A stretch of DNA of 64,000 nt from Gordius sp. MW1 (Eukaryota > Nematomorpha > Gordioida > Gordea > Gordiidae), in contig OZ038527.1 of NCBI GenBank assembly GCA_964036665.1, forward strand, positions 27,129,901-27,193,900. The letters run 5' to 3'. A model generated the notes under the pieces. That model was given only the letters and a program-made list of their open reading frames with translations. It ran no database searches and was not told where the DNA came from. Below, piece by piece: positions 1 through 29,821 of this stretch. Each line of letters starts with the position of its first letter. Position 1 is the stretch's first letter. Made by a program: the position numbers and the translations under genes.

Positions 1-295
1 ATTAAAAATTTAAAGGTGTACGCTAGAAGTTAGACTTTTAAATGGACACCTATCATGCCCCTTGAATACCCATTCACCACACATAAATTTAATAATGATT
101 GCTTGATTCTAGAACAGCCTTTGACAAGAAATATGCGCACAGTCTAGTCTATCATTATATGACATATAATTTATTGATTATCATAATATCTTTGTTTTAT
201 ACTAGCGTTACATATTAATTTAGTTCCTAAAAATGCACTTTCCATTATAGTATCATTTTGCAAATGTAGCTAAAACACGCCACAGTAAATTACAC
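1..295. other. Upstream region of the DRP1 gene
   Basis: AT-rich, with no open frame or repeat I can name. It must contain the 5' UTR and promoter of the following gene, but I see no clear TATA box or initiator and mark no start site. Confidence 0.4.
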
Positions 296-17313
<17,018 letters not shown>

Positions 17314-17908
17314 TTTTATCAATTTAAACCAACATTTTTATGTACACTTAAAAATCACTAAAAACGCTTTAATATTTCTTAATTATTTGATTGTCACAAT
17401 GGTCCCACCTTATTAAATGTTTTTTTATATTTATTAACTAACGACAATTGTTATGCTTTTATCTTTATTTCGGAAAAATATGGTATTTTCACGAATATAT
17501 GCACTATGTTTTATGTTAAAGTTTGTAAAGTACAGAATACACCCTTTACCTAACAATTTTAAAAAATAATTTATTGACATATATGTGTAAATTGCAAATA
17601 AATTATTATTCAAATAGAGTTTTATTGATATCGATGCCTTGCTTTAGTTATTTCGGGTTTTATAAACATATTAAAACTCATCTATTTCTTATAAACTACA
17701 AGGGATTAGATTTCGACGATTAGCTTGAAATATACAAGCATTAATTTCATTGTATTTTTTATTTTCTTTTATCTTATATGCGCGATTAAATATACATAAT
17801 GTCAATATCATCATATTTAAAGGAGTAAGTAATTTAAATGAAATACAAAAATCAAATTAATGCATAAAATACACATACATATTAAGTGTATATACAATGT
17901 GAAATTAA

Positions 17909-20900
17909 TCACTTTTCAAGATTTGGGATAGGAAAAGCTGATCCTCTAGCACATAAATATTGAGTGGGACATTTTGATGGGTTTATACTCCCTGTATTAC
18001 AATAAAAACCTTCTGGGCATGGTTTACATTTCCAACGACCTTTCTCATCTGAATAAGTTCCTAAACGACCAAACGATTTTTTAACAAAGCAGACATTTTA
18101 TAAATTTAATCTCACAAAATTGAATAAATTATAATTATTAGGTTAATGATATATACTTTTCACTAAACATCCATTATATATTTAAAGTAGTCCCAAAAAA
18201 TTTATAGGCTTTCTCGCTTGGTCGATTATAAAATAAAAAATGGAACCTATCTCGAAATTATTAATGGAATGTAATAAAAATTTATATAACATGATACTTA
18301 ACAATACCTTTAACCTTTGTTTATCAAATATGTAACATGATATTAACATCTACTTTAGAACTTTACGTATACTTGAAATATTTGCATTTTTTTAGATGAA
18401 AACTTTTTGATAAGGCCAAAGACATAACCTATTTATGGAGTTACACAGCAAATACCTTATATAAAATTACAAGACTTTGTTACCTTTTAAGATTTGGTAT
18501 TTTAGAAACTAACCAATGCCGCCCATACGGCCCGAATTCTTTTCGAATCATCACCCCAGACAGATCTTTTTGTAAAATTAGACTTTAAAAACGCCTAACA
18601 GCTTCAACAGGGCGGCGTTTCTCGCTCCCTTTCAGAAAGCATATCCCCAATTTTACTCATGCGCCCTCAATAGTTATGGAGACCCATCCTTTCTACTGTT
18701 TGGGGTCAAGATAATACACTCCTCTAGTGGGATACAGCAAGGCGATCCCCTAGGCCCAGCGCTATTTTGCCTAGCTATACAGGGGATCATCCAGGAACTG
18801 TCTAACACAGGAAGCTTTAGTTGTAACCTATGGTACATGGACGACGGATTTTTGGTGGGCCCCGCGAGTGAAATACGTAAAATACCGCTGATTATTGAAT
18901 CCTTTTCAGATTCAATTGGCCTCGAACTCAACCACTTAAAATGTGAAGTATATACCAGGGATCCTTCAATAGATCCCCCAACAGTCCCCTTTCCCGTCCT
19001 CACTCTCGACCAGTTCAGCCACCTAGGCGCACCGCTGGGTGGGCCCATATCTTCCCAAAGCTTTCTGGCTAAATTTTTAACTTTCATAGAGGCTGTCAAA
19101 CCTACCCTGCAGAAACTAACCCCACACTATGCTTTTTTATGGCTACAAATTTTCTGCTAATCTCGAAAATAAATCACGCCTTGCGTGCTTCACCTATCTT
19201 TGGCTGCCCAGAGCAATCAAATTTAACCGAACGAAACATTCAGACTCTTTTTGAAACGTGCTTAAATATAAAGTTTACTCCAGTCCAATGGCTCCTCTTA
19301 AGAGTGGGACAATTGGTATTCGATCTCCGCAACAGATAGCATTAGCCGGTTTTATATCTTCGCACATGAGTACCGACCCCCTTATCTCTGCCATGACATC
19401 CCTCCCAGACCCGCACCTCCAGGAGGCTCTCCACAGGTGGGACGCGGACAAGCTCAAATCAGCCGAACGACCACTCGGTGTGACCCAAAAGGAATGGGAT
19501 CTTCCCCTAATAGCACGTTCCCTAGCTTTTCTTTCTTCGAACGAACTATCTCAGGAAAAACACCTTTTCAATTGGGCCTCTTCCAAGAGCGGTTACGAGT
19601 GGCTCGAAGCAATCCCGAGCAGGAATTTGGGACTCCATATGTCTGGGGAGGAGTTACGCATAACAAGAGGCCTCCGTCTCGGATGTGACATAGTATCCCC
19701 TTTCGTATGCGATCCTGCAAACAGCCAGTCCAACCCAATGGTCATAATCCACTCCATTGCAAATACAGCAAAGGCCGCAACCCTAGGCACACTGTGATCA
19801 ACAAAATTATCGGCCAGTACCTTAGGAAGGCTGGCTACCCAAACACCTTGAAGCCCGTCGGCCTTAGCACTACCGATGGGAGAAGACCATACGGGGTCAC
19901 ACTCATCCCATCCCGTGGACTGAATCTCACTTGGGACTTCACCACGGTCGACATATTTGCCCCATCCAACTCCTCTCCCGACCTTATAGTCAGTGCAGGA
20001 ATAGAAAGACATCCAAATATTCTTCCCTCGCGGACACTATATTCATTCCCGTAGTGGCAACCACAATTGGAAATTTAGGCGTTGAAGCTCTCGCTCTCCT
20101 GAAACAAATTGGAAAAGCGATCTCCAGCGTCTCTTTAGACTTGAAAGAGTACTTTTATATCAGGCAAAAGATCACAATGGAAATCGTTAAATCTTACACG
20201 ATTTCCATACACGGATCGATGCCATCCGTTTAGTTATAGCGCGTTTTTATATTTTTTTAGTCGTGTATGTAATTTTTTGTATACCATATATAAGAATACT
20301 TAAACATATATATATTTTAAAAGTTAAAATTATTCTAATTGCTATTCAATTTTTATTAATTTAAACTTGTAATACCCATTAAATAGATAAAGATATATTA
20401 AATGTTAAAATTTTCTTAAAAGGATTAAAATAAGATAAATTTGTTGACTTTCATAAATGAATAATACCATGTGGGCATTGCTCAGGGTATGATGAAGCTG
20501 GTGGACATAAATGACCTAATGGACATTCATCTGTTGGTGACGATTTTTTGAAGCCTCTGCAGTAACTACCAGGTGGACATTGGGTTGGAAACCAAGAACC
20601 AGTGGGGCAATAATAGCCTTTTGCATTTTGTTTAAAGAAGTAAATTGAAAAAGAATTATTATTAATGACATCTTTACAGTGGCGTAAATAAGGGGGGCGG
20701 AAAATTCCTCCCGCCCCCTTGGCAAAAATTGTAAAAAAATTTTAGATTCAAAGTTTTTATTTATAGTTACAATAAATGACTAAGTAAAACACTTATTAAT
20801 TTATTTTTAATTATAAATTAAGTAAATGTTATTTTCCGTTTTTGAATTAAATTTCGACCAAAAGACTATGAACCATTATTGTCCTTTTTCTTTTTCAATT

Positions 20901-23900
20901 GTTCACCTGCAATGAAAAGATATTTAATTCACGATTTTTTCCCCTGATGATTTCATCCGACACAGCTAGTAATTTGTTATTCTAAGCATAATTAATTATA
21001 ATGCTTTATGTTTCTATTAAGTGATAATAATTTAATGCTTTTTCTATTTATACATTTGTTTAAAAAATTTTACAAAATGAATTATATCCTAATTTACTTT
21101 TATTTTAATTAGTATTTAAGATATAGATGTTTTAGATGACCATTTTCTTTTAATATATAATTCAAGCAATCAAAAACATTCTTCTAAACCTCTTTAAATT
21201 TTTAGCTATATATTATTTTTATGAAAATTTATTTATATTTATAAAAATAAATCATGTTAGTTTAATCTATAATTTCTTAAAGGCTTTTTTTATTATATTA
21301 TATATGTATTTTATAGTTATAGAAGTTAGCCAACAAAATTTATCACAAGATGATACTGAGACTGACATTTTACCTTTAATAATCAAACCAAATAGTATTT
21401 ATAATTATTCATATTTTCTAAGTTTATGATTGGTTTTGTATTTTAAATCTTTTTAAATAATTAAATTTAGATTCAAGCGACCCTTTCCCTTATGACATAA
21501 GTTTATATGTAAATAATAATAAATTTTCTATCGGAGTTTTATGCAAATGATCTCCAAGGGATTAATGAAGATCTCATAGCAATATTAAAATCCCTCCCAA
21601 ATATAACGACTCTTCTATATCTATTAGCCTGCCTTCCAATCACAACGTGTACTAATGAACGAAGCTGCTGAACGCTGAGGAGGCTAAAAACTTACATTAG
21701 AAATACCATGTCTAAGAATAGATTAAATGGATTGGCTTTATTGACAATTCATCGGGAGTTAGCTCCTACTCCCGATGAAGTTCTTAATATTTTATTAGTG
21801 GGGAAAAAAAATATAAAATTTCTTTATAATAACTTTCTTTTTATTTTATATGGAAATTTTATATTTTTTGAATATATATTTTTTTTTGTTGAAATAAAAA
21901 TGCTATAAATTTTTTTTTGAAATTTCCCCCCTCCCTTGAGAAAATCCTGGCTACGCGCCTACATCCTTAAAAGTTTATACAATTTTTGAAGAAAATTTTA
22001 AGTATATTTTATATAATATAATTGTGTAAGACCTTTTTCAAATTAAAAAAACTTTAAAATACATTTTTAATATAACATATTTATAGCTATTTTCTTTTTA
22101 CTCGTTAATTCTTCACTGTACCCATTTTTTAAATTTTACATTAATTTAAATTGTGGAAAATGCTATTTGAAGAATTTACATTTTGCTATATATAAAGTTG
22201 TTAACAATTGATATCATTCACAAGTTCTATACATTTATTTAAAAAAATTATCATTCAATTATAAAAAAACCTTATAGTCTAAGTGAAATAATAACGCTAT
22301 TTTTAAACTAATTTTTAAAACCCTCGTGTATAAATATTCGGCTGGGTTTTATTTAGTCTACCTATGGGTTTAACTAAGACTATCGGTCGTTTCTGGTAGC
22401 TTTTCAAATATCGACCAAGCCTAGAGGTCGATTAAGAAAAACAGACCAAAAATTCTTTGGTCGGTTTATGTTTAGTCGACTAAAACCAAAGATCGACCAA
22501 ACAAAACCCAGCCGTTTTAACACTATTTAGAAGATTTATATACCAGGTGGACAAATTCTTTCAACTTTTGTTTGTGCAGGGCGGGGACAATATGTTCCTG
22601 GTGGGCAGGGGGTGCAGTCTGAAAAATCTTCCAAATTTGTTTTATTTGAAAAGTGGCCTTAATAGTGTCAAAAAAATATTAAAATATATTCGTTATAAAT
22701 AATCACAAAATTGATGTATAATATAACCATAGAATACTACATAGACTGCTCATGTCGATTCGTATTCAAACTAAAAGCTGATCATTTTAAAAGCCAAGCA
22801 AATCTAATTGAGAATCCTAACCCTAACCCTTACCCTAACAACCCTGACCCCACAAGACATCAAGCATTTTATATTAGCTTATGAAATGAACAGCTTTTAG
22901 TTTGAACAGAAACGCTCATGTCATATGTTTCATATAATAAAAGTCCATTAATTTGAATTTAACTATCTCCCATTTCTTTCTGCAATGTACCCCCCATTGT
23001 TAAAATAGAAAAAGTGAATTTACCTTCTTTATTAGTTTATAAATAGATAAGAATGTTAATAAATGATTATTTTATAAAATGCACATGGCACGATATTGCT
23101 TTAACATCACATCATCACAGTATTTTTTATTTTAAAGAATTTTGTAAATGTTTTATATGTTTTAAAAACACTTTGATTTACCAAAATTATTATAATAAAT
23201 ATCTATTTCCTTCTCTTATTTGTGCACATTTCAAAATGGCGGAAACACGGTATACACTTATTTAAGGTTGATAAGCAGACTATCTAGTTCTAGTCCATGT
23301 GTATATTATAATAAAAGTATGATACTAGTATGAAGTAATAAAATTAATGTTTTTCCTTTCTTAAATCAAAAAAAAATTAGAAAAAAGGCATTTAATAGCT
23401 CATACTCAATTCCAATAAATAAGCAAATTCTTAAAAACTTCATTAATAAAAAAATAGATTTTTTTAATTGTAAATAAAAAGTAGGTTTGCCTGATGGGCA
23501 TGGGTAGGGTTTTGAAGAGCCTTCGGGGCAATAAAATCCTGTTTCACAGCCACGGGGCGAACTCGAGCCGGTTGGACAATAATACCCCGTCTGACACCAT
23601 TTGGGATATCTTATGCCTTCAGGGCAAAAATATCCTGGTGGACACGGTACTTGAAATTCTATGGAAGCCGGGTCGGGGCAGTAATATCCTGCACGACATA
23701 TTTTTTCTTCTACCGCATTATTTGTAACTTAAAAACACATAAATTTTGGGATTTATTTTAATTACTTTTTATTTTGTAAAAGGTTTGAAAAAAATTGTGA
23801 ATTTCTAACCCGTATTTTGGGATATGACTTGAAGTTTGAATCCGAGACAGATGAAAATTGGCAAGATCAACAGGCAATAGGGTACGAATCGAGGCAGTAA

Positions 23901-23924
23901 CTTTAGATGGTTGGGAGAAATCAT
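17909..23924 (-). CDS. Secreted cysteine-rich protein with GCC2/GCC3 (ephrin-receptor-like) repeats
   Basis: Five exons: 23924-23810, 23727-23491, 22618-22544, 20617-20468 and 18060-17909. Every intron is phase 1 and the joined frame gives about 242 residues. Exon 1 encodes a short N-terminus and a hydrophobic core (CLLILPIFICLGF) that looks like a signal peptide. The rest is repeats of the pattern C-x-x-G-Y-Y-C-P-x-G-S and C-P-x-G-x-Y-C-P, ending with CPHGTYSDE, CKPCPEGFYCNTG and a short tail to TGA. Such Cys repeats are disulphide-rich extracellular modules found in secreted and adhesion proteins; no transmembrane segment or EGF, CUB or kinase domain follows, so it is probably a small secreted protein. 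The exon 2 donor seems to be GC (TCAG|GCAAAC). Convergent with DRP1, 596 bp apart. An RT element, a long TIR element, a foldback MITE and another TIR element fill the introns. Confidence 0.75.
18500..20235 (+). pseudogene. Degraded reverse-transcriptase retroelement, copy 1
   Basis: Broken frames encode RT motifs: VKLDFKNA near 18565, a QQGDPLGPALFCLAIQG region near 18735, and the catalytic WYMDDGFLVGPAS at 18829-18870, followed by a long C-terminal part with LTWDFTTVDIFAPSNSSPDL and PVVATTIGNLGVEALALLKQ. The N-terminal part is cut off and several frameshifts occur. This RT type with a WD..FAPS tail occurs in many invertebrate genomes; I do not assign its clade. It sits in the last intron of the cysteine-rich gene, on the opposite strand. 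A second, shorter copy lies at 29822-30395. Confidence 0.8.
20682..21962. mobile_element. Longer TIR element related to the GGCGTAGCCAGG MITEs
   Basis: The left end GTGGCGTAAATAAGGGGGGC and the right end, which reads GGCGCGTAGCCAGGATTTTC on the other strand, resemble the ends of elements at 28.48, 44.75 and 59.70 kb. The interior is AT-rich with no recognised coding sequence. About 1.3 kb, in an intron of the cysteine-rich gene. Confidence 0.5.
22326..22525. mobile_element. GTTGTAAAAACGGC foldback MITE
   Basis: Strong arms GGCTGGGTTTTATTTAGTC and ACCAAACAAAACCCAGCCG. Lies only 18 bp downstream of the 22618-22544 exon of the minus gene. Confidence 0.75.
22731..23291. mobile_element. AGACTACATAGACTGCTCAT family, copy B, with a nested insertion
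   Basis: Family ends at both sides. Relative to copy A, an extra segment of about 160 bp interrupts it near 22757-22917, bounded by TATTCAAACTAAAAGCTGATC and a right end reading CTGTTCAAACTAAAAGCTG, with CCCTAACCCT inside. The left side repeats CTGCTCATGTC on both sides of the insert (ctgctcatgtc ... gctcatgtcatatg), consistent with a short target duplication. Confidence 0.75.
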
Positions 23925-23999
23925 ATTTAATGAGCAAACAACTTCGCAAATATTACATATTAAAATCAAATTTTTAATTTTCTTTTACGAGGATCTGGT

Positions 24000-25649
24000 A
24001 AAAAGGGGGGTTAGGGGGAAAAAGACAATGGGAAATCTAACATAGTAGGTAACATATCCATTCTAATAACTAAAATCCCTTATTTTTCTGCATCATTTAG
24101 CTATTGGAAAAATGTATAAAGGCAAAAGAAATTTCCTTATTTGTCATAAAAATTGAAAAATTCCACAACCTCATGTCAAAGGTCGAGATTGCTTTTGTCA
24201 TGGAAGAAATAGGAATACGCTAAAGGGGGGGGGGGGGGGGTTTCCTTGTTTATTTAACTTCCTAAACTTAAAGCGCACATGTGGGAAAATAAAATTTATT
24301 TTATGCGCTGACCTGTCAATGGCCCCTCTGTAAATATTAATGTGATAAATTTTAGTAGGTACTTTGATTTAATAAAATTGATTTTTTATTCAAGCTAATA
24401 CAAGTTTATTTCCAAATAGATTAATGAGCAGCAAGTATAGAGAGTCATAGATTGAAATTCTATTGGATTTTACCCTTTTCATGCTGATTTTCAGATATAA
24501 AGAATTTCTTTGGGGGTTTATGTGTACCCTCGGGACCTAAATTATCCAAGGTAGGGCCCACTTCTGGGTCGAAAATGAACTAAAAAGGTGACAGAAAACA
24601 GTTGGATTGTTAATGTAGTGGCATGGGCTTAGCCAGGGTTTGATTTAAAGGGGGGGGGGAAGGGTGCAATACTGATTTAGGAGGTGGCAAAATAATAATT
24701 TTTTTGAGTAATTATAGCCTTAATATATTAAAATTTCGGATTTAAAAGGAGGGGGGGCAGCCGCCCGTCCCTGCCACCCCCTGCCTACGCCATGTGTAGT
24801 GGATATTTGGTTTTGTAAAGGTGTTCTGTTTTAAAATAACCATATGAATTTCAATTAAGTTTCAATAGAAAATATTTGAAATCTATTTTTCTAGGCTTGA
24901 CATAAAGATTTCAAATGGGATATTAGAACAGAGTTGTATTAATTGCATTTTAATGTACAACCCAAACAATTTGTAGAAATCTGCTGAATTTAAGTATTCA
25001 CTCAAATATTTAAAAAATGAAGGAAAAAATCCGGAAAAATATCATGATTATTGAATTAGAATTAAGTTGGACTCATGGGCATAGCCAGGGGGTGGTAGAG
25101 AGGGGCAAGAGAGGGGCAACTGCCCCCCTCTTTAAATTCAAAAAATCGTAGAAATTTTATCAATTTATGGCTAAAATTAAAAAATATCATTATTACCCCT
25201 ACCTAATCATTATTACCCCTCTGTAATTAGGCCCGAGTTCGGCCAGCTAAATCCAAGCCCGAGGTTAGACCGAGCCCGTACCAAAAAACATTCGCTTATA
25301 TTTTACAGCTTTTTAGATATTTTCAATATTTAATATAAGTGTTCAATATTAATTATGTAAAAAATCATCAATAATACTTATTATCGATCTCAAACGAGTT
25401 TTTATTTATTCTAACAAGCGACCAGGAGTTTAATTTTTACTAGTTAGGCATTAAGCTAATTATGAATTTTGAACTTTCTCCAAGGTTAAATTTATTTAAC
25501 AAAAATTACAATGCTTTTTTAATTTTCAACTATATTAAAAGATTTAACCTTTCGAGATCTATTATTTAAAAATCGCAATGAGAAAATAATAATTGTTCAA
25601 GTCATTATTGCAAAAATTAAATAATTATATTAAAAAATATCATATAAAA
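24000..25649. other. Intergenic region with two GGCGTAGCCAGG-type MITEs
   Basis: No gene seen. It holds a 16-base G-run (24225-24240), a MITE at about 24622-24794 (GCATGGGCTTAGCCAGG to CCTGCCTACGCCATG) and a second at about 25074-25230 whose right end is lost, running into a GC-rich fragment (GCCCGAGTTCGGCC) of the TAGAGACCTGCA family. The promoter of the cysteine-rich gene is presumably just right of 23924. Confidence 0.6.
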
Positions 25650-26054
25650 CTAGTGTTTCGATCTCGTATTGGTTAAAAAAGTCTTGGTATCGTCTCGTCT
25701 TGACGAAAATTCTCGACTTTTTAAAAAATTGTTATACTAATAACAATTTTTCCTGATTAATTAAAATTATTAAAACGGCGATATGTCATAGAAAATATGA
25801 AGCAATCAATGAATATAACGTTTTCTATGAAAAGTGCAAATTAAAAAAAAAATTATAAATAATTTTAAAGTATAGATAATTATTTATTTTAGTTTTGGCA
25901 TATTATACACTTGTATCAAATTCTGTGTCTGTCAAGTATAAATAGACTTTAAAATTTGAATGTTAACCTATATTTGACTTAAGTACAAATTAGAGCTAAT
26001 CGAGACCTTTTATTAACACTGGCTAAAGGTTTAAGCTAAAAGCTCATAGCAGAC

Positions 26055-27516
26055 TACGCCTCTGGGAAATAGTCGAGATTCGATTCGAGGTTCGATTCGA
26101 ATTCGGAAATTCGAATCCATATGTGTAAGTTTCGAATCGAATATTTACGCTGCAAGGATTCGAAAATCCAAATCGAATCCTTGAAAATTCCAATTTTATT
26201 TTTTTTAGTTTAATTTAAATAGACGAGATTCAAATATTTAGCTATTTTTATCTTACCGCATTTTAGTTATTTTTCCTGCTACAATTAAAGTTTAATTTAA
26301 AATTTTTCAAACTTACATAAGTTATGGAGAACGAGGATCACAATTTAATTAAAATATGGACTTTAAAAAAAATTGCAAGATAGCACATAAATATTTTACG
26401 ATTAAAGGCTATATATTAAGAATTTGACCCACCAATTAATTACAGAAAGCCAAAACTTGACATGATAGTCAGGTGGAACAGCACCTTTATAATGATAGAA
26501 AAGGCTATTTTAGTAAGGCAGGCATTGGATTTGGCCTTTAAATTCCTCTTAGGGTGAATTATCCAACATTGAATGGGAACAAATTGAAAATGTTAAATTG
26601 ATACTTTTTCCCTTTTACAGTGCAACTAATTTAAAATCCGGGGGGCAAATCCCACAATTAACTTGGTATTACTGGTATATCAACAACCAGGCACAGAAGA
26701 TCATGCTGTCAAAATGGCCAAACAGAAAATTGAAGATATATGGCATTCAATAAGAAGATGGCCTTATTAGCGAGTGTCGTCGATTTAAGGTTCAAAATTT
26801 AAGTGTTTATCACCACTGGGGTGATTCACCAGTACATGGCATATCTTGTAGAGAAATTAAAGATGACTAAAAAACTGCTGTATGAAGTCAGCCCGGTTTT
26901 GTATCAACTAGCGAGGTATCTACTTTGGATCGTTTATTAAGAGCAACTTGAACGCAAAGTCATCATTGGAGACATTTTTGCACAAACCACGTGTGGCCTA
27001 CAATGTTGAGCCTTTACAATGGTGAAAATCGAATCAACGTTGTTTTCCAGCCATCCAAAAATTGGCAAAAAATCTTCTCTCTATACCTGGATCATTTACC
27101 CCGTGCAAAAGAATATTTTTAACCGGAACCAATTTCGTTTAAAGAACTAGTGTTAGGAAGATAATTTGCCTTAAAAGTTGGCTAAAAACGGTTCTTGATT
27201 GTCTTAAACATATCATAGTTTTTGTTCGCTTTTAATATTTTTATTTATGATGTGTGTATTTTTTTAACTGTTAAATAAATCTTTCAAATGTATATGCAAA
27301 TTAAAATTCATAGTAGCCCTTTTAATGTGTTTTTTAATAATTAAAAAAACTTGATAAATATTCGAATCGATTTCGAATCCTTAAATTTTTTTCGAATCGA
27401 ATTCGAATCTTCATTTTAATATCCGTCGAATCTCGATCGAATATTTTTTTTAAAAAAAATTCGAATCCGAATCGAATACCAAAAATATTCGATTCGATTC
27501 GAAATCCAGAGGCGTA
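26055..27516 (+). mobile_element. Degenerate hAT-type DNA transposon
   Basis: Bounded by TACGCCTCTGG and CCAGAGGCGTA, each followed inward by AT-rich palindromic TTCGATTCGA tracts. Between about 26440 and 27180 the + strand carries broken frames; around 27055-27170 one reads LAKNLLSIPGSFTPCKRIF then VRKIICLKS, the pattern of the C-terminal hAT dimerisation region. Stops and frameshifts make it inactive. A second element with the same ends lies at 61642-62541. Confidence 0.7.
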
Positions 27517-28119
27517 TACAGACCCTTGAGTAGCTTTTTTATTGGAATAAGGACATATGGTTTTGCGCGTGCGTCGCCTTTCAACAAAATTCATTATAAT
27601 CAAAAAGCAAGCATGGTAATCCAGTTAAATGACCCATTTAAATAATAATTTTTTATTTTTACAAAAAAATGAATTATTTTGTGAAGGTAAGATAAATAAA
27701 TTATAGAGTCAAGAATTGTAAATATTCGGAAAGCATTCCGCTTAGGCTAATTAATTATATTTACAGATAGTTATGTCGAATTTCTGTCGAATAAAAAACG
27801 GTAAAGAGATTTGTTTTCCTATTTTTTATAATTTGTAAGGCTTGGGGGCCAAAGGTTGTTTGGGTTTTATGTTTTAAAAAATTATTATCAAAATTTAAAA
27901 CTGAAAATGTTCATAGGAAATAAACTTCTATCGCGATTAATCATAATTAAAAGCTTTTAAAATTCTTCCTTTGACATCATATTTCAAAATACAGTATTAG
28001 TTTTATTTATATGAACAATCGATTTATAAAATTATGGAAAATAAGGCACAAGCCTAGTTTATAATGTGGAAAGTAATTTATATTAAAATTATTTAAAAAA
28101 ACGGTTGTGTAAATATTTT

Positions 28120-28400
28120 TAAGAAGACAATAATAACACCTTTAAGTGCCGCAATTAAATTAAAAGAAGGACACTATTATTATCGCCATCTATCGACAAT
28201 TTTAATTAGAGACTAATTTGACTATATACATCCCTATCTTTTTTAGAATGTGACTCGAAATTGATAAATAAAATTTAACGTTTTCCCTCTTATTAAAGCT
28301 CATCAATATACCATAATTAATTTTGTAGTCACATTCTAAGCGAGCTAGGTATACTATAACCACCTTAGCTTAACTTGGATAATTATTCAAATTAATTAAC
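28120..28400. mobile_element. Stem-type MITE, TCACATTCTAAGCGAG family
   Basis: Shares AAGACAATAATAACACC, CGCCATCTA...GACAATTTTAATT, AGAATGTGACTCGAAA and TCACATTCTAAGCGAG with copies at about 45420-45815 and 56945-57230. The paired AGAATGTGACT and AGTCACATTCT words form an internal stem. Confidence 0.65.
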
Positions 28401-28481
28401 CACCAGTTCAATACTACCACATCAGGTATGATGAGGAATTGCGAAATTAAAAAATGCTTTGGCTACATTTATCACTCCAAT

Positions 28482-28503
28482 CATAGGCGTAATTAGGATT
28501 TCC

Positions 28504-28538
<35 letters not shown>

Positions 28539-29346
28539 AGGGGTTATAAAATTTTCGAGGTGAAAATTTTTTGTAACTATTTTTTTGGATAAAAATGTTT
28601 TTTCCCTAAAAGTTTAAAGTGACAATAGCGTAAAAATAATAAAATATTAAAAGTAAATTCCAACAAATATTTATTTTTATTAAATATACAATATAAAAAT
28701 GATATAAATTGAAAATCAATATCGACGATTTTTTGATACAAACGCATTTACAACATCTTTAGTTTCAGGGGTATATTGCCTCTGTACATAGAGAACGTTA
28801 AACCAGTAAGTCTTCATGTCCTCTTACAAAATTAGTACAATCATTTTCTAAAAAATTAAATTCAAGAATCTAAAGTGAGTTTGAACAAATAGTAAATTAC
28901 CCTGATCACTGATTGTTAGTCTTTGTTCATCTTTTTCTACTTAAAATTATCAAATTTTGATAAGCAAGAATCTAGAATCTAGAGTGAATTAAAACAATTT
29001 GTAAATTACCTTGGCTACTAATTGTTGGACTTGTATTAGTATCCTTCCCCTTTGCAAAGTTAATTTTTTTAGGGAAGTAGTTATAAATGGAAATCGTTTC
29101 ATATTGAAATTTTTGAAATGGGTAGGATGGGAGCTATACATTTCAAATTTAAATTCGAAATTCGAGTAAAATTAAAATTTATAAATTTTGAACATAAAAA
29201 AATGAAAATAAACGCAACGCAAAACTTAATAACACTTCCAAAATAATTTATAATTATCAGTAATATTTGTGTGCAAATAAAAAAAATATCAAGGGGGGGG
29301 GGGGGGCTTCTAACCCGAAAACCACCCCCTCCCCACGCCAATGACA
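28482..29346. mobile_element. G/C-run TIR element with a 31-base G tract
   Basis: The left end CATAGGCGTAATTAGGATTT is followed by an uninterrupted run of 31 G (28506-28536); the right end on the other strand reads CATTGGCGTGGGGAGGGGGT. The left 240 bp match the element at 59700-59943 in inverse orientation (shared GTTATAAAATT, TAAAGTGA, GCGTAAAAATAATA). No coding sequence seen. Confidence 0.55.
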
Positions 29347-29821
29347 CCATTAGAAATCATTTTAAATCTAAAAAATTTTTATATATAATTATGCTATGGA
29401 TAAAAATATGTAAAAAAATTTATTCAATTATTCGCATACCCTAAGAACCACTGATACTTAGGTAAAAATAAACACAAATTACCGAAATTTGGATTTTTTC
29501 CAAAAATATATTACATTTATTACACCTGGATTTTTTGTAATATTAAATATATTCCAATCATGTTGATTGTCATTTTATACCTAAATGTGAGTCATACTAA
29601 ATAAAAATACTCAATAAAATTTACTAAAATTTTATGATCAATAGACTAATTTAAGCCGAGATCTCGTCAAAAAATCTCGTATCGTCTCGGTTTTTCGAGA
29701 CAAGACGAGACGAGACCGATCGGTTTTTTTTCATCACTATATAAAAGACATTATTTTTGATACATATACACTTTTATTGGTTGGTATAAAAAAATTACAT
29801 TCGCAACTTAAAAACTATAAA

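Larger units (their letters stand above)
25650..29745. mobile_element. Possible 4.1-kb hAT-like element with later insertions
   Basis: Left end TAGTGTTTCGATCTCGTATT with further CGTCTCGTCTTGACG; the right end on the other strand starts TAGTGATG and contains GGTCTCGTCTCGTCTTG. The ends are alike but not identical. The interior contains another hAT-type element (26055-27516), a stem-type MITE (about 28120-28400) and a C/G-run element (28482-29346). Boundaries are my inference from the inverted CTCGTCTCG motifs. Confidence 0.4.

Noticed and set aside
18674-20012. Several minus-strand open frames (up to 141 codons)
   Set aside because: Shadows of the + strand reverse-transcriptase element, which explains the sequence fully.
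22805-22860. Telomere-like CCCTAA repeats (also at 14409, 40400, 60180 and 63230)
   Set aside because: Only two or three units each, always inside transposon cores; not evidence of a telomere or chromosome end.
23494-23727. A 77-codon + strand frame
   Set aside because: Antisense of exon 2 of the cysteine-rich gene, whose minus-strand frame has the repeated Cys pattern.
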